A stretch of DNA of 64,000 nt from Palsa-883 sp963847615 (GTDB lineage: Bacteria; Pseudomonadota; Alphaproteobacteria; Acetobacterales; Acetobacteraceae). The notes under the pieces are model-generated. The model was not told where the DNA came from and did not search any database. It was given only the letters and a program-made list of their open reading frames with translations. Location: the NCBI GenBank assembly GCA_963847615.1, contig CAWKAN010000026.1:62001-126000 (forward strand), in the 5' to 3' direction. Shown in pieces: positions 36,603-45,288 of this stretch. Every line of letters begins with the position of its first letter. The first letter of the stretch is position 1. The position numbers were made by a program, and so were the translations under genes.

Positions 36603-37865
36603 ATGGATCAGCATTTCGACCTCCTGCTGCGCGGCGGGCGGGTGATCGATCCGGCGACGGGGCGCGACGCGATCGCCGATGTCGCCGTCACCGGCGCGAG
36701 GATCGCGGCGATCGAGGCGGGTATTCCGCCGGAGGCCGCGGCCGAGGTGATCGATGTCGCCGACAAGCTGGTGATCGCCGGGATGATCGACACCCATGCG
36801 CACGTCTACCAGCACGTCACCGGGCGGTTCGGCTTGCAGCCGGACCTGGTCGGCGTGCGCTCCGGCGTCACCACCGTGGTCGATCAGGGCGGACCGAGCT
36901 GCATGACGCTGGGTGGGTTTCGCCATTTCATTGCCGAACCGGCCGCGACGCGCGTGCTGTGCTTCATCTCCGCCTATCTGGTGGGTGGGCTGGAGGGGCA
37001 CCTGTATCCGGAACTCTATGGACCCGGCCAGCTCGACGTGCGGGCGACGGCGAAGGTGGCGCGCGACAATGCCGACCTGGTGCGCGGCATCAAGGGGCAT
37101 GCCGAGATCGGCGGCGCCTCGCGCTGGGGTTTGGAAGTGATCAAGCTCGGCAAGGAGATTTCGCGCCGGGCCGGGATCCCGCTGTATATCCATCTCGGCC
37201 AGCTATGGCCGGTGCAGGACGGCGCGACGGTCGATGCCGATGAGGTGGTGCGCGCGCTGATCCCGCTGATGGAGCCGGGCGACGTGCTGGCACATCCGTT
37301 CACCCGCCATCCCGGCGGATTCATTTCGGAAGCAACCGGCGAGGTGCACCCGGTGGTCTGGGCGGCGCTGGAGCGCGGGGTGACGGTGGATGTCGGGCAC
37401 GGCTCGCATTTCAGCTTCGCCATGGCGCGCAAGGTGATCGCGGCGGGGATCATGCCCACGACGTTGGGCGCCGACATGCACGGCTACAACGTGCGGGTGC
37501 CCGGTGTGGGGAATGCGGCGGAGCTGGCCGAGAATCCGTTCTTCGGCGTGGCCCCGTTCAACCTGACGCACGCGATGAGCGAATTGGTGGCGCTGGGCGT
37601 GACGCTGCCCGAGGTGGTGGCGACGGTGACCAGCAATCCCGCCAAGATGCTGAACCTGGCGGACAGTCTCGGGTCGTTGCAGGTCGGACGCGAGGCGGAC
37701 ATCTCCGTGCTGGCGCTGCGGCGCGGCCGGTTCGAGCTGCGCGACAACAGCGGCGAGACGGTGGTGGCGAGCGACTACATCACCCCGGCCTTCGCGTTGC
37801 GCGCGGGCGCGCGGCACGATGCCGACAGCCCGCTGGTGCCGCCGGCGATGGAGCTGGCGGCGTAA
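36603..37865 (+). CDS. Amidohydrolase/deacetylase family metallohydrolase
   Basis: 420 aa dihydroorotase-like TIM-barrel metal enzyme. The HxH metal motif is MIDTHAHVYQHV; other blocks are GVRSGVTTVVDQGGP, IKGHAEIGGAS (a Lys that could be the carbamylated ligand), IYIHLGQLWPV-type LYIHLG, THAMSELVALGV and SNPAKMLNLADSLGSLQVGR. Such enzymes hydrolyse cyclic amides or N-acyl groups. The ATG at 36603 follows AAAGGTG. It is divergent from the molybdenum hydroxylase genes across a shared palindrome, which suggests a common pathway. Confidence 0.87.
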   Translation: MDQHFDLLLRGGRVIDPATGRDAIADVAVTGARIAAIEAGIPPEAAAEVIDVADKLVIAGMIDTHAHVYQHVTGRFGLQPDLVGVRSGVTTVVDQGGPSCMTLGGFRHFIAEPAATRVLCFISAYLVGGLEGHLYPELYGPGQLDVRATAKVARDNADLVRGIKGHAEIGGASRWGLEVIKLGKEISRRAGIPLYIHLGQLWPVQDGATVDADEVVRALIPLMEPGDVLAHPFTRHPGGFISEATGEVHPVVWAALERGVTVDVGHGSHFSFAMARKVIAAGIMPTTLGADMHGYNVRVPGVGNAAELAENPFFGVAPFNLTHAMSELVALGVTLPEVVATVTSNPAKMLNLADSLGSLQVGREADISVLALRRGRFELRDNSGETVVASDYITPAFALRAGARHDADSPLVPPAMELAA

Positions 37866-38080
37866 GCGGGGCCGGAGGTCTTGCCCGGCGCCGCGAGGCA
37901 GGCGTGCGGCGCCGAGGTGCCGAGGACGCGCCGGGCGGCCATATGCACCGCAATTTTCGTGCGGCGCCGAGCCGTCGGGACGTCCCGGCACACCGGCATA
38001 CAAGATGGGACCGGCCAAGGCCGGCCCCTTGAATTGTCCGGGAGGGCACCGTACATTGATCCCACAATCGGGATTTCGAC

Positions 38081-38365
38081 ATGCCTTCAGACTCAACCAG
38101 AACGGCGCGGCTCGAGGCACGGATTGCGCCTGACGCGCTCGCCGTCGTGAAGCGGGCGGCCGAACTTCAGGGCCGCAGCGTCAGTGATTTTGTGGTCACG
38201 GCGGCACAGGACGCGGCGCGGAAGGCCATCGAGGAAACCCAGATCATCCGGCTATCGGTCGAAGACCAGCGCGCATTCGCCGCGGCCATTCTCAACCCGC
38301 CTTCCCCCTTGCCGTCGCTGATCCGGGCTGCCGGGGCCCACCGTCGCCTGATCCGGGACCGGTAG
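38081..38365 (+). CDS. tacA: DUF1778 antitoxin (TacA-type)
   Basis: 94 aa ribbon-helix-helix antitoxin: TARLEARIAPDALAVVKRAA, then ELQGRSVSDFVVTAAQDAAR. The C-terminal part (IIRLSVEDQRAFAAAILNPP) is the toxin-binding tail. It represses its own operon and neutralises the GNAT toxin that starts in its last base (TAGTG overlap). A small ATCCC-ACAATC-GGGAT inverted repeat 20 bases upstream could be part of the operator. Confidence 0.88.
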   Translation: MPSDSTRTARLEARIAPDALAVVKRAAELQGRSVSDFVVTAAQDAARKAIEETQIIRLSVEDQRAFAAAILNPPSPLPSLIRAAGAHRRLIRDR

Positions 38366-38895
38366 TGCCGGCTGAGTTCAGCGTCGAACCTCTCGGTACG
38401 GCGGATGATCGGAGGACCTTCCGGTGCGGCGTTGCGGCGCTGGACCGCTATCTCCATGAGTTGGCGACGCAGGACATCAGGCGACGGGTCAGCAATTGCT
38501 TCGTTGCCCGTGACGCCGTCGGGACAATCGCCGCCTACTACACGTTGGCGGCAACCAGCTTTCCGCTGTCCGACCTTCCGCCGGCGGACGCGAAGCGCCT
38601 GCCGCGTTATGGGCTGGTGCCGGCGGGTCTGATCGGTCGCCTGGCCGTCGATCAACGCTTTCGTGGCCGGCGGCTCGGCAGTGCGCTGGTCATCGATGCG
38701 GTACGGCGCGCGGCCGGCGCCGAGCCGGCCATCTTCGCGCTGGTCGTCGATGCGAAGGGGCCGGAGGCCATTGCGTTCTATCAACATCTTGGCTTTCGGC
38801 AGTTCGTTTTCCGGCCGACGTCGCTCTACCTGACCATCGCGACTGCTCTGAAGGCTGTGCAGGCAGCTTCACTTGAAGATCCAGACCTGCGCTGA
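38365..38895 (+). CDS. tacT: GNAT-family acetyltransferase toxin (TacT-type)
   Basis: 176 aa starting at GTG 38365 (MPAEFSVEPLGTADDRRTFR). The acetyl-CoA-binding motif A is DQRFRGRRLGSALVIDAVRR, preceded by LIGRLAV; the end is the typical FYQHLGFRQF. TacT toxins acetylate the amino group of aminoacyl-tRNA and stop translation. Partner of the DUF1778 protein with overlapping stop and start. Confidence 0.88.
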   Translation: MPAEFSVEPLGTADDRRTFRCGVAALDRYLHELATQDIRRRVSNCFVARDAVGTIAAYYTLAATSFPLSDLPPADAKRLPRYGLVPAGLIGRLAVDQRFRGRRLGSALVIDAVRRAAGAEPAIFALVVDAKGPEAIAFYQHLGFRQFVFRPTSLYLTIATALKAVQAASLEDPDLR

Positions 38896-38929
38896 TGGGT
38901 CGGCGCGTTCGCTACAAATCAAGAAAATC

Positions 38930-39027
38930 CACCACGGAGACAGGAAGAACACGGAGGCGGTAAATGACCGCGCGTTTCCCGTAGCGCGATCGCTTGCCCT
39001 CTCCGTGTTCTTCCTGTCTCCGTGGTG
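38930..39027. repeat. Inverted repeat with 27-bp perfect arms between convergent genes
   Basis: CACCACGGAGACAGGAAGAA continuing to CACGGAG (38930-38956) is exactly complementary to 39001-39027, around a 44-base loop. It lies between the toxin stop and the end of the ABC ATPase gene, which converge. The arms are too AG/CT-biased and the loop too large for a classic terminator, though it could act as one in both directions. CCACGGAGACA-type repeats occur in many bacterial genomes. Confidence 0.85.
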
Positions 39028-39084
39028 TCGATTGCTTGCTTGCGGATGGTGCAAAGCCCAGCCGATCGGTGTCGTGAGCCCTGC

Positions 39085-39879
39085 CTAGGCCGGCGGACCA
39101 GTTTCCGCCACCGCGTGAATCCGCCGCAGGAACTCCTTCGCCCGCGCCTGCCGGGGCGACCGGAAGAACTCCTTCGGGGGCGCATCCTCCAGCACCCGCC
39201 CGCCATCCATGAACAGCACGCGGGTGCCCACCTCGCGGCAGAACTGCATCTCGTGCGTCACCACCAGCATCGTCATGCCCTCCTCGGCGAGCGCGCGGAT
39301 CACCTCCAGCACCTCGCCCACCAGTTCGGGGTCCAGCGCCGAGGTCGGCTCGTCGAACAGCATCAGCACCGGGCGCATCGCCATCGCGCGCGCGATCGCC
39401 ACGCGCTGCTGCTGGCCGCCGGAAAGCTGCGCCGGCTTCTTCATCGCGTGGTCCGACAGCTTGACCCGGGCAAGCTGTTCCGCCGCCAGCGCGCGCGCCG
39501 CTTCCGGCTTCATGCCCAGCACGCGCCGCGGCCCGATCGCGACATTGTCCAGCGCGGACAGGTGCGCGAACAGGTTGAACCGCTGGAACACCATGCCGAT
39601 GCGCCGGCGCTTGCGCGCGGTCACCGTGGCGCGGTCGGGCACCAAGGTGCCGTTGCGCATCTCGCCCGCCATGTTGACACCCTCCAGCAGGATGTCGCCC
39701 TCCGACGGGATCTCGATCCGGTTCACGCAGCGCAGCAGCGTGGATTTCCCGGCCCCGCTCGGGCCGATGATCATGACGATCTCGCTCTGCGCCACGCGCA
39801 GATCGACGCGATCGACCACCGGTATGTCGCCGAAGATCTTCGACAGCCCATGGATTTGCAGCAGCGGCGCGGCGCTCAT
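39085..39879 (-). CDS. Amino acid ABC transporter ATP-binding protein
   Basis: 264 aa GlnQ/HisP-type ATPase on the cytoplasmic face. Walker A GPSGAGKST, Q-loop GMVFQRFNLFAHL, signature LSGGQQQRVAIARAMA, Walker B VLMLFDEPTSALDPE and H-loop VVTHEMQF. The start MSAAPLLQIHG (39877-39879) overlaps the permease stop by 4 bases; the frame extends 10 codons further upstream without good support. Third gene of a binding protein-permease-ATPase operon. Confidence 0.94.
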   Translation of the reverse strand: MSAAPLLQIHGLSKIFGDIPVVDRVDLRVAQSEIVMIIGPSGAGKSTLLRCVNRIEIPSEGDILLEGVNMAGEMRNGTLVPDRATVTARKRRRIGMVFQRFNLFAHLSALDNVAIGPRRVLGMKPEAARALAAEQLARVKLSDHAMKKPAQLSGGQQQRVAIARAMAMRPVLMLFDEPTSALDPELVGEVLEVIRALAEEGMTMLVVTHEMQFCREVGTRVLFMDGGRVLEDAPPKEFFRSPRQARAKEFLRRIHAVAETGPPA

Positions 39880-40526
39880 GCCAGCCGCTTCTCGACGAAC
39901 TCGGAGCACCAGGACAGCACCGAGATCATCACCAGGTAGAACACCGCGAGCTCCGCGTACAGCTCGAACGGCACGAACCTCTCGGCGATGATCAGCTGCG
40001 CCGAACGGGTCAGCTCGGTGATCGAGATCACCGACAGCAGCGAGGAACTCTTCACCAGCGTGATCACCTCGTTGGTCATCGGCGGGGTGATGCGCCGCAG
40101 TGATTGCGGCAGCAGGATGAACAGGATCGACTGGCGATTGGTCATGCCGATCGACAGCGCGGCCTCGGTCTGCCCGGCATCGATCGATTGCAGCCCGGCA
40201 CGGACGATCTCGGCGATGAAGCCCGCCGAGTTGAACGCCAGCGCGACGACCCCGCTCCAGAACGACGACAGCTCGAAGCCGATGCGCGGCAGGGCGAAAT
40301 AGACCAGGAAGATCTGCACCAGCGCCGGCGTGCCGCGGACGAAATAGACATAGGCGCGGATGGCCGCTTTCAGTATCCCGAGGTCGGAGGCGCTGATCAG
40401 CCCCATGACGATGCCGACCCCCGTGGCGAGGAGCATCGCCCAGGCGGAAACCTCCAGGGTGACCAACGCACCCTGGAGCATGTAGGGGACGGCATACCAG
40501 ACGGCGCCCCAGTCGAACCCACCCAT
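39876..40526 (-). CDS. Amino acid ABC transporter permease
   Basis: 216 aa with about five membrane helices, of the polar amino acid (HisM/GlnP) permease family: GTPALVQIFLVYFALPRIG, the EAA-loop region EAALSIGMTNRQSILFILLP and SSLLSVISITELTRSAQLI. A single permease suggests a homodimeric channel. It starts 28 bases after the binding protein ends and overlaps the ATPase. Confidence 0.92.
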   Translation of the reverse strand: MGGFDWGAVWYAVPYMLQGALVTLEVSAWAMLLATGVGIVMGLISASDLGILKAAIRAYVYFVRGTPALVQIFLVYFALPRIGFELSSFWSGVVALAFNSAGFIAEIVRAGLQSIDAGQTEAALSIGMTNRQSILFILLPQSLRRITPPMTNEVITLVKSSSLLSVISITELTRSAQLIIAERFVPFELYAELAVFYLVMISVLSWCSEFVEKRLA

Positions 40527-40554
40527 GGCGGTTTATTTCTGCGTCGCTGCGCCG

Positions 40555-41391
40555 TCAGGGCAGCACGTCGGGTACCGTATTGGGCGTCGGCATGGTCGCG
40601 CCGAACCATGTCTCCTGCAGCTTGCCCAGCGTGCCGTCCTGCTTCAGTTCGGCGAGCTGGCCGTTCACGAAGTCGCGCAGCGCGGTGTCCTCCTTGCGGA
40701 AGGCCATGCCGAAATACGCGGTGACGTCGGACACGCCGCCCAGCATCTTGAACTTCCCGGGGGCGTCGCGCATCACCACCATCAGCGTGGACTTCGAGTT
40801 CACCACCGCGTCGACCCGCTTGTTGAGCAGGTCCTGGTAGGCTTCGGGGTAGTGCTCGTACTGCTTCACCTCCTTGTAGCCCGGCAGACCCTTGGCCTTC
40901 AGCTTCGCCTCGAACGTCTTGATGATCACCGACGCGGCGCTGCCGAGCTGCACGCCGATCACCTTGCCCGACAGGTCGTCCGCCGTCTTGATGGCGGTTT
41001 CGTCGGCACGCAGGAAGATCACGTTGCTGGCGTCGGCATAGGGCATCGAGAACAGCACCTTCTCCGCCCGCTCCTTGGTGATCGTCATCGCCGAGATGAT
41101 GCAGTCGAACTTCCCGGCATACAGCGCCGGAATGATGCCGTTCCACGCCGTGTCGATCATCTGCGCCTTCACCCCGAGCTTCGGCGCCATCAGCGCGATG
41201 ATGTCGGGATCGTAGCCGATGATCTTGCCGTCCTTGAAGAACTCGTACGGCACGTAGGCGACCTCCATGCCGATGACCAGCGTGCCGCGCTTCTTGACCT
41301 CGGCCAGCGTGTCGGCACGGGCCGGGCGCACCGCGGACAGGCCGACCAGGCCTGCCGCGCCGGCGCCGGTGAGCAATGAGCGTCTGAACAT
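40555..41391 (-). CDS. Amino acid ABC transporter substrate-binding protein
   Basis: 278 aa periplasmic binding protein (family 3). The signal MFRRSLLTGAGAAGLVGLSA then VRPARA|DT has a twin Arg and may be Tat-exported. The mature start LAEVKKRGTLVIGMEVAYVP, GYDPDIIALMAPKLG and DCIISAMTITKERAEKV are typical of polar amino acid binders; the ligand is not deducible. ATG at 41389-41391 after GAGGGGATTG. Its neighbours suggest uptake of the compound degraded by the surrounding enzymes. Confidence 0.92.
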   Translation of the reverse strand: MFRRSLLTGAGAAGLVGLSAVRPARADTLAEVKKRGTLVIGMEVAYVPYEFFKDGKIIGYDPDIIALMAPKLGVKAQMIDTAWNGIIPALYAGKFDCIISAMTITKERAEKVLFSMPYADASNVIFLRADETAIKTADDLSGKVIGVQLGSAASVIIKTFEAKLKAKGLPGYKEVKQYEHYPEAYQDLLNKRVDAVVNSKSTLMVVMRDAPGKFKMLGGVSDVTAYFGMAFRKEDTALRDFVNGQLAELKQDGTLGKLQETWFGATMPTPNTVPDVLP

Positions 41392-41615
41392 GAAGCAATC
41401 CCCTCGATCCGCTATTGTTGGCGGAGACAAAGCAACCCGCGTGCCAGTTGGCCGGCGGGCCCGAACGCGGCGACGCCAGCCGGGCCGCCGCACGCCCACC
41501 CGCGCCACCACCCCCGCCGCGTCCGCGCCGCGCCGCGCACTGGCCCCGCGCCGCGCACTGGCCCGGAAATTGCTGGGTTTCCGCCGGTTCCCGCGCAAAA
41601 CGAACGAGGCAGAAG

Positions 41616-42927
41616 ATGGCCGGCAAACCGCTGCATTTGGGTTGGTTCATGAATTTCACCCCTGGCGAGTGGGACCATCCGCTCGCGGTCGGCGGCGCGC
41701 CCTGGGACGGCATGTTCTACGTCAACATGGCCAAGGCGCTGGAACGCGCCTGTTTCGACTACATCATGATCGAGGACACGCTGATGGTGTCGGAAGCCTT
41801 CGGCGAAAGCGCCGAGGCGACGCTGAAGCACGCGCTGCAGGTGCCGAAGCACGACCCCTCGCCGCTCGCCGCGATCATCGCCGCGGCGACGCGCAACCTG
41901 GGCGTGGTGGCCACCTTGTCCACGCTGGCCTATCCGCCGTTCATGCTGGCGCGGCTCTGTTCGACCCTGGATCACATCGCCGGCGGGCGGTTCGGCTGGA
42001 ACATCGTCACCAGCGGCGAGGATGCGGCGGCGCAGAATTTCGGCATGGACAAGCTACCGCCGCGCGAACAGCGCTATGACATGGCCGACGAGTATGTCGA
42101 CCTGGTCTGCAAGCTGTTCGAACTCCTGGGACCCGGACGCCGTGGTGATGGACCGCGAGACCGGCACCTACGCGGATTTTCGCAAGGTCCGGCCGATCAA
42201 CTTCGAGGGCAGGTTCTTCAAGGTGCGGGGGCCGCTGAACACGGTGCGCTCGCCGCAGGGCCGCCCGGTGTTCGTGCAGGCCGGCGGCTCGCCGCGCGGG
42301 CGGGCGTTCGCAGCGCAACACGCGGATTCGATCATCGCCACCGCCACCGGCATCGACGGGATGAAGGCGTATCGCGACGACGTGCGTCGCCACGCCGTGG
42401 CATGCGGGCGCAATCCCGACGATATCAAGGTGCTGTTCCTGGTCTACCCGATCCTGGCCGAAACCGACCCCGAGGCGCTGGCCAAGCGTGAACGGATGGT
42501 GTCCTCGCCGCGCTTCATCGAGCGCGCGCTGGCCAGCGTCGCCACCGTCACCGACATCGATTTTTCCCGCTTCCCGCTGGATGAGCCGCTGCCGCGGCTG
42601 ACCACCAACGGCGAGCAGGGCTCGCTCGACAAATTCGCCCAGTGGGGCAGCGGCAAGACGCTGCGCCAGCTCGCGATGGAACGGTTCGGCGCGGTCGGCT
42701 CGGACGTGGATTTCGTCGGCGCGCCCGACACGGTGGCCGAACGCATAGGCCAGGTCGCCGAGGCGGTCGGCGGCGACGGGTTCCTGATCAGCACGCCGTT
42801 CCAGCGCACCAGCCGCCGCTTCATCACCGAGGTGACGGAAGGGCTGGTGCCGGCCCTGCAACGACGCGGCCTGGCGCGGACCGCCTATTCAGGCGGCACG
42901 CTTCGCCACACGCTGCGCGAATTCTGA
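41616..42927 (+). pseudogene. LLM-class FMN-dependent monooxygenase (NtaA/SnaA/DszA type), frameshifted
   Basis: Starts MAGKPLHLGWFMNFTPGEWD at 41616. Luciferase-like blocks are TRNLGVVATLSTLAYPPFML, LDHIAGGRFGWNIVTSGEDA, then in the second frame WDPDAVVMDRETGTYADFRK, SPQGRPVFVQAGGSPRGRAF and FVGAPDTVAERIGQVAEAVG. One extra C in GAACTCCTGGGACCCG near 42128 breaks the frame after VCKLFEL. Combined length is about 437 aa, normal. Such enzymes use reduced flavin from a partner reductase to open or hydroxylate N- or S-containing rings. No reductase gene is nearby. Confidence 0.87.
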
Positions 42928-43017
42928 CGTCGGTCGGGCGGCGCGGAAGGCGCGCATGACAGCGACATCCTCGCCACTGCCCATATTCTGACCAAGCCCT
43001 GCCCCCGCCCTGGGCAG

Positions 43018-43037
43018 ATCGTCAGTGTGCTGACGAT
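43018..43037. promoter_or_regulatory. Palindrome ATCGTCAG-TGTG-CTGACGAT, site 2
   Basis: Identical over 20 bases to the site at 36507-36526, with one further matched base on each side here (AGATCGTCAG...CTGACGATCT). It lies between convergent genes (LLM monooxygenase end 42927, DUF1989 end 43301), so it is not in an obvious promoter. That argues for a short dispersed repeat as an alternative to an operator. Confidence 0.5.
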
Positions 43038-43058
43038 CTGTCGGCAACGTCGGCGTGT

Positions 43059-43282
43059 GCTGCGGCAGGCAAGCAGGCCAGGGGGCGCTGCCCCCTGGAC
43101 CCCCGCCAAGGGCGAGCCCTTGGAACCCCGGTTGTCTTGTTGTGCAGCGGGGCGGAACCGACGAAGCCGTGGACAGGCTTCGTCAGGCCCCGCTGCACAA
43201 CAAGACAGGATGGGGTCCAGGGGCTCTGCTCCTGGCGGGGTTCCAAGGGGCAGCGCCCCTTGGCCTGCTTGCCAGCCGCAGC
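43059..43282. repeat. Composite palindromic repeat, copy 7 (variant centre)
   Basis: 224 bases. Ends pair as GCTGCGGCAGGCAAGCAGGC with GCCTGCTTGCCAGCCGCAGC (one mismatch). The usual small modules are present (GGGGGCGCTGCCCCC, CCAAGGGCGAGCCCTTGG, GGGGCAGCGCCCC). The purine block and centre are replaced by GTCTTGTTGTGCAGCGGGGC and its perfect complement, with an inner GACGAAGCC...GGCTTCGTC stem. Confidence 0.88.
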
Positions 43283-43300
43283 GTACGCTGGCGTTGCCGG

Positions 43301-43900
43301 TCAGGCGATGGTGAAATGCGCCTCGGTGGGTTTCCCGGCGCGGCCGTTGATCGGCAGGATGTCCTGCGGGCAGGCGGAGAACGCGATCACCAGGTCCAAC
43401 TCCGCCCGCAGCGCGATGAAGCACCCCGGCGTGGAGACCGGCGGATCGAACGACAGCGCGCCCGCGACCGTCCAGGGGATATTCATGAACAGGTTGAGCG
43501 GGCTCGGCGTTTCCGGCGGGGTCAGGCCGATGCCGCGCATCCCCTGCGCCAGGTTGTCGGTGCAGTTGTCGTGGTACTCGGCGCAGCCCAGCCCCTGGTA
43601 GCGATAGATGTCGCAGGCCGCCATCAGCGTGTCGTGGATGCCGCCCGAGGTATCCTCCAGCACGGTCAGGATCGGCCGGCGGTGATTGGTCAGCAGCGCG
43701 TCGCCGGGCTTGGGGATCAGCCGCAGCATGCCGGCGCGGCTGTGCTCCATCGACATGAACTCGGTCAGGTCGGCGCGGTTGAACGCCCAGGTGTCGACCA
43801 CCTGCTCGCCATGGGTGTTGATCACCGTGATGGTCTGGCCCTTGGCGACGAAGGCGGCCTTGCCGCGGCGGGCGGGAATGGCGATCGGGCTGTCCGGCAT
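43301..43900 (-). CDS. DUF1989 / urea carboxylase-associated family protein
   Basis: 199 aa, starting MPDSPIAIPARRGKAAFVAK after an AGGAGGAAC ribosome site. Conserved blocks are ITVINTHGEQVVDTWAFN, FMSMEHSRAGMLRLIPKPGD, DTLMAACDIYRYQGLGCAEY, HDNCTDNL and PLNLFMNIPWT. This family accompanies urea amidolyase and guanidine or purine-nitrogen metabolism; the reaction is not established. Its presence supports a nitrogen-compound catabolic theme for the region. Confidence 0.88.
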   Translation of the reverse strand: MPDSPIAIPARRGKAAFVAKGQTITVINTHGEQVVDTWAFNRADLTEFMSMEHSRAGMLRLIPKPGDALLTNHRRPILTVLEDTSGGIHDTLMAACDIYRYQGLGCAEYHDNCTDNLAQGMRGIGLTPPETPSPLNLFMNIPWTVAGALSFDPPVSTPGCFIALRAELDLVIAFSACPQDILPINGRAGKPTEAHFTIA

Positions 43901-44109
43901 GGGCGGTTCCTCCTGTTGTGCAACGACATGGCAAGCGTGACGGTGGCTGCGTGGCACGCCTGGCATGGGGCGTGCCAACCTCGGTCGTATCGGGCCCAAA
44001 TACAATCGCGGATGCACGATGGCCGCGCGGATCGCGATCGACCTGCACGTGGGACTCTACGAACCGCCCTGAACCGCCCCCCCGCAAACCCCCCGACCCG
44101 ACGATCGTC

Positions 44110-44189
44110 GGACCGTAGGACCGTAGGGCGGATCAGCGCAGCGCAATCCGCCACTTTCCGCCCGCCGCCGCCGGCGAAATCCGCCCGCC
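44110..44189. repeat. Intergenic palindrome, GTAGGGCGGAT type
   Basis: GTAGGGCGGATCAGCGCAGC at about 44128 is followed by GCAATCCGCCA and, 30 bases later, GAAATCCGCCCGCCCTAC. The outer parts pair. It is related to the 26-bp-arm palindrome at 12634. The TAG stop of the SDR gene (44190-44192) lies in its last bases. The rest of 43901-44110 contains the DUF1989 gene's upstream region, with no other recognised feature. Confidence 0.6.
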
Positions 44190-45047
44190 CTACAAGCCCG
44201 CCGCCGCCCCCGGCCAGACCGTGGTCGGCGCCCAACCCAACCTGGCGCGCGCCGCCGCGTGGCTGACCGCCGAGGCGCGCGGCACCCGCGCGTACAGCGC
44301 CGCGTCGTGCAGCGGGATCGCCGCGCCATACAGCGCCTCCAGCCGCGCCACGGTCGGTTCGCTGGCGAAGCAATCGGCCGCGGCGAGGAAAAAGCGTTCG
44401 AACCCCTGATAGCCGACCGTCGCGGCGGCGGCGAAACCGCGCGCGCAGTCCTCCGGGCCGACATAGGCGCGCAGGTAGGACATCGGTTCGCGACGGCCCT
44501 CCGGTCCCGGCCGGCCCGCCATGAAATCCGCCAGGTCGGGAAACGCGACGAAGCCTGGCCGGATCACGATCACCTCCATCCCGCGCCGGGCGAACGCCGC
44601 GGCGATGCCCTCGCCGCACAGCTTGCCGAGCCCGTAGGCGTCGCTCGGGCGCAGCGGATGCGCCTCGTCGATCGGCAGGTAGCACGGCGGCATGGCCGGA
44701 TTGCTCGCATCGAGCCCGGTCACCGCGCTGGAGGAGCAGTGCACCACGCGGCGCACGCCGGCGCGGCGGCTGGCCTCGAACAGGTTCCAGGTGCCCATCG
44801 CGTTGACCTGCATGGTCGCCGCGTCGTCGCTGGCGACCGAGCGGTCGATGCCGCCCAGATGCACCACCACCTCGATGCCGCGCAGCCCCGCCAACAGCGC
44901 GTCGAGGTCGCGCAGGTCGGCCCGGTGGTAGTCGGCTTGCGGGTCAGGCGGCGCGCCGAGGTCGAGCACGCGGGGCGCGTGAGCCTCCAGCGCGCGCACG
45001 ACATGCCGGCCCAGCCGGCCAAGCCCTCCGGTGATCGCGATCCGCAT
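44190..45047 (-). CDS. NAD-dependent epimerase/dehydratase family protein
   Basis: 285 aa extended SDR. NAD-binding MRIAITGGLGRLGRHVVRAL, VVHLGGIDRS, catalytic Ser in VVHCSSSAVTGL and YxxxK in SDAYGLGKLCGEGIA. Related proteins act on uronates or sugar nucleotides; this one ends without a clear substrate signature. It shares an upstream site resembling the ATCGTCAG palindrome (45074). Confidence 0.88.
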   Translation of the reverse strand: MRIAITGGLGRLGRHVVRALEAHAPRVLDLGAPPDPQADYHRADLRDLDALLAGLRGIEVVVHLGGIDRSVASDDAATMQVNAMGTWNLFEASRRAGVRRVVHCSSSAVTGLDASNPAMPPCYLPIDEAHPLRPSDAYGLGKLCGEGIAAAFARRGMEVIVIRPGFVAFPDLADFMAGRPGPEGRREPMSYLRAYVGPEDCARGFAAAATVGYQGFERFFLAAADCFASEPTVARLEALYGAAIPLHDAALYARVPRASAVSHAAARARLGWAPTTVWPGAAAGL

Positions 45048-45073
45048 GCGGCGACGTCCTTCGTCTGTGGTCG

Positions 45074-45093
45074 ATCGTCAGTATGCGGACGAA
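45074..45093. promoter_or_regulatory. Weak ATCGTCAG palindrome, site 3
   Basis: ATCGTCAGTATGCGGACGAA matches the left arm of sites 1 and 2 exactly and the right arm with two or three changes. It is 27 bases upstream of the SDR start at 45047, a good position for an operator. The rest of 45094-45288 shows nothing recognisable. Confidence 0.35.
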
Positions 45094-45288
45094 TGCAGTG
45101 AAGACGCGATGGGCAAAAATGCGGCTCGACGCGATCCGGGTGCCGCAAAACTGAGCACGGACCGGCGACCGATCGCGCCACGGCGGCGTCCCGGCGCGTG
45201 GTGCCTGGCTTGCTGCGTCACGAACCAAGCCGACCGTGAGAGCGATCGCCGAAACTGTTGGGAGCGTCATCATTTCGGGCGGCAGGCC

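Noticed and set aside
41500..41560. 18-bp direct repeat (CGCGCCGCGCACTGGCCC twice) upstream of the LLM gene as an operator
   Set aside because: Only two copies in very GC-rich sequence with no symmetry; more likely a simple duplication.
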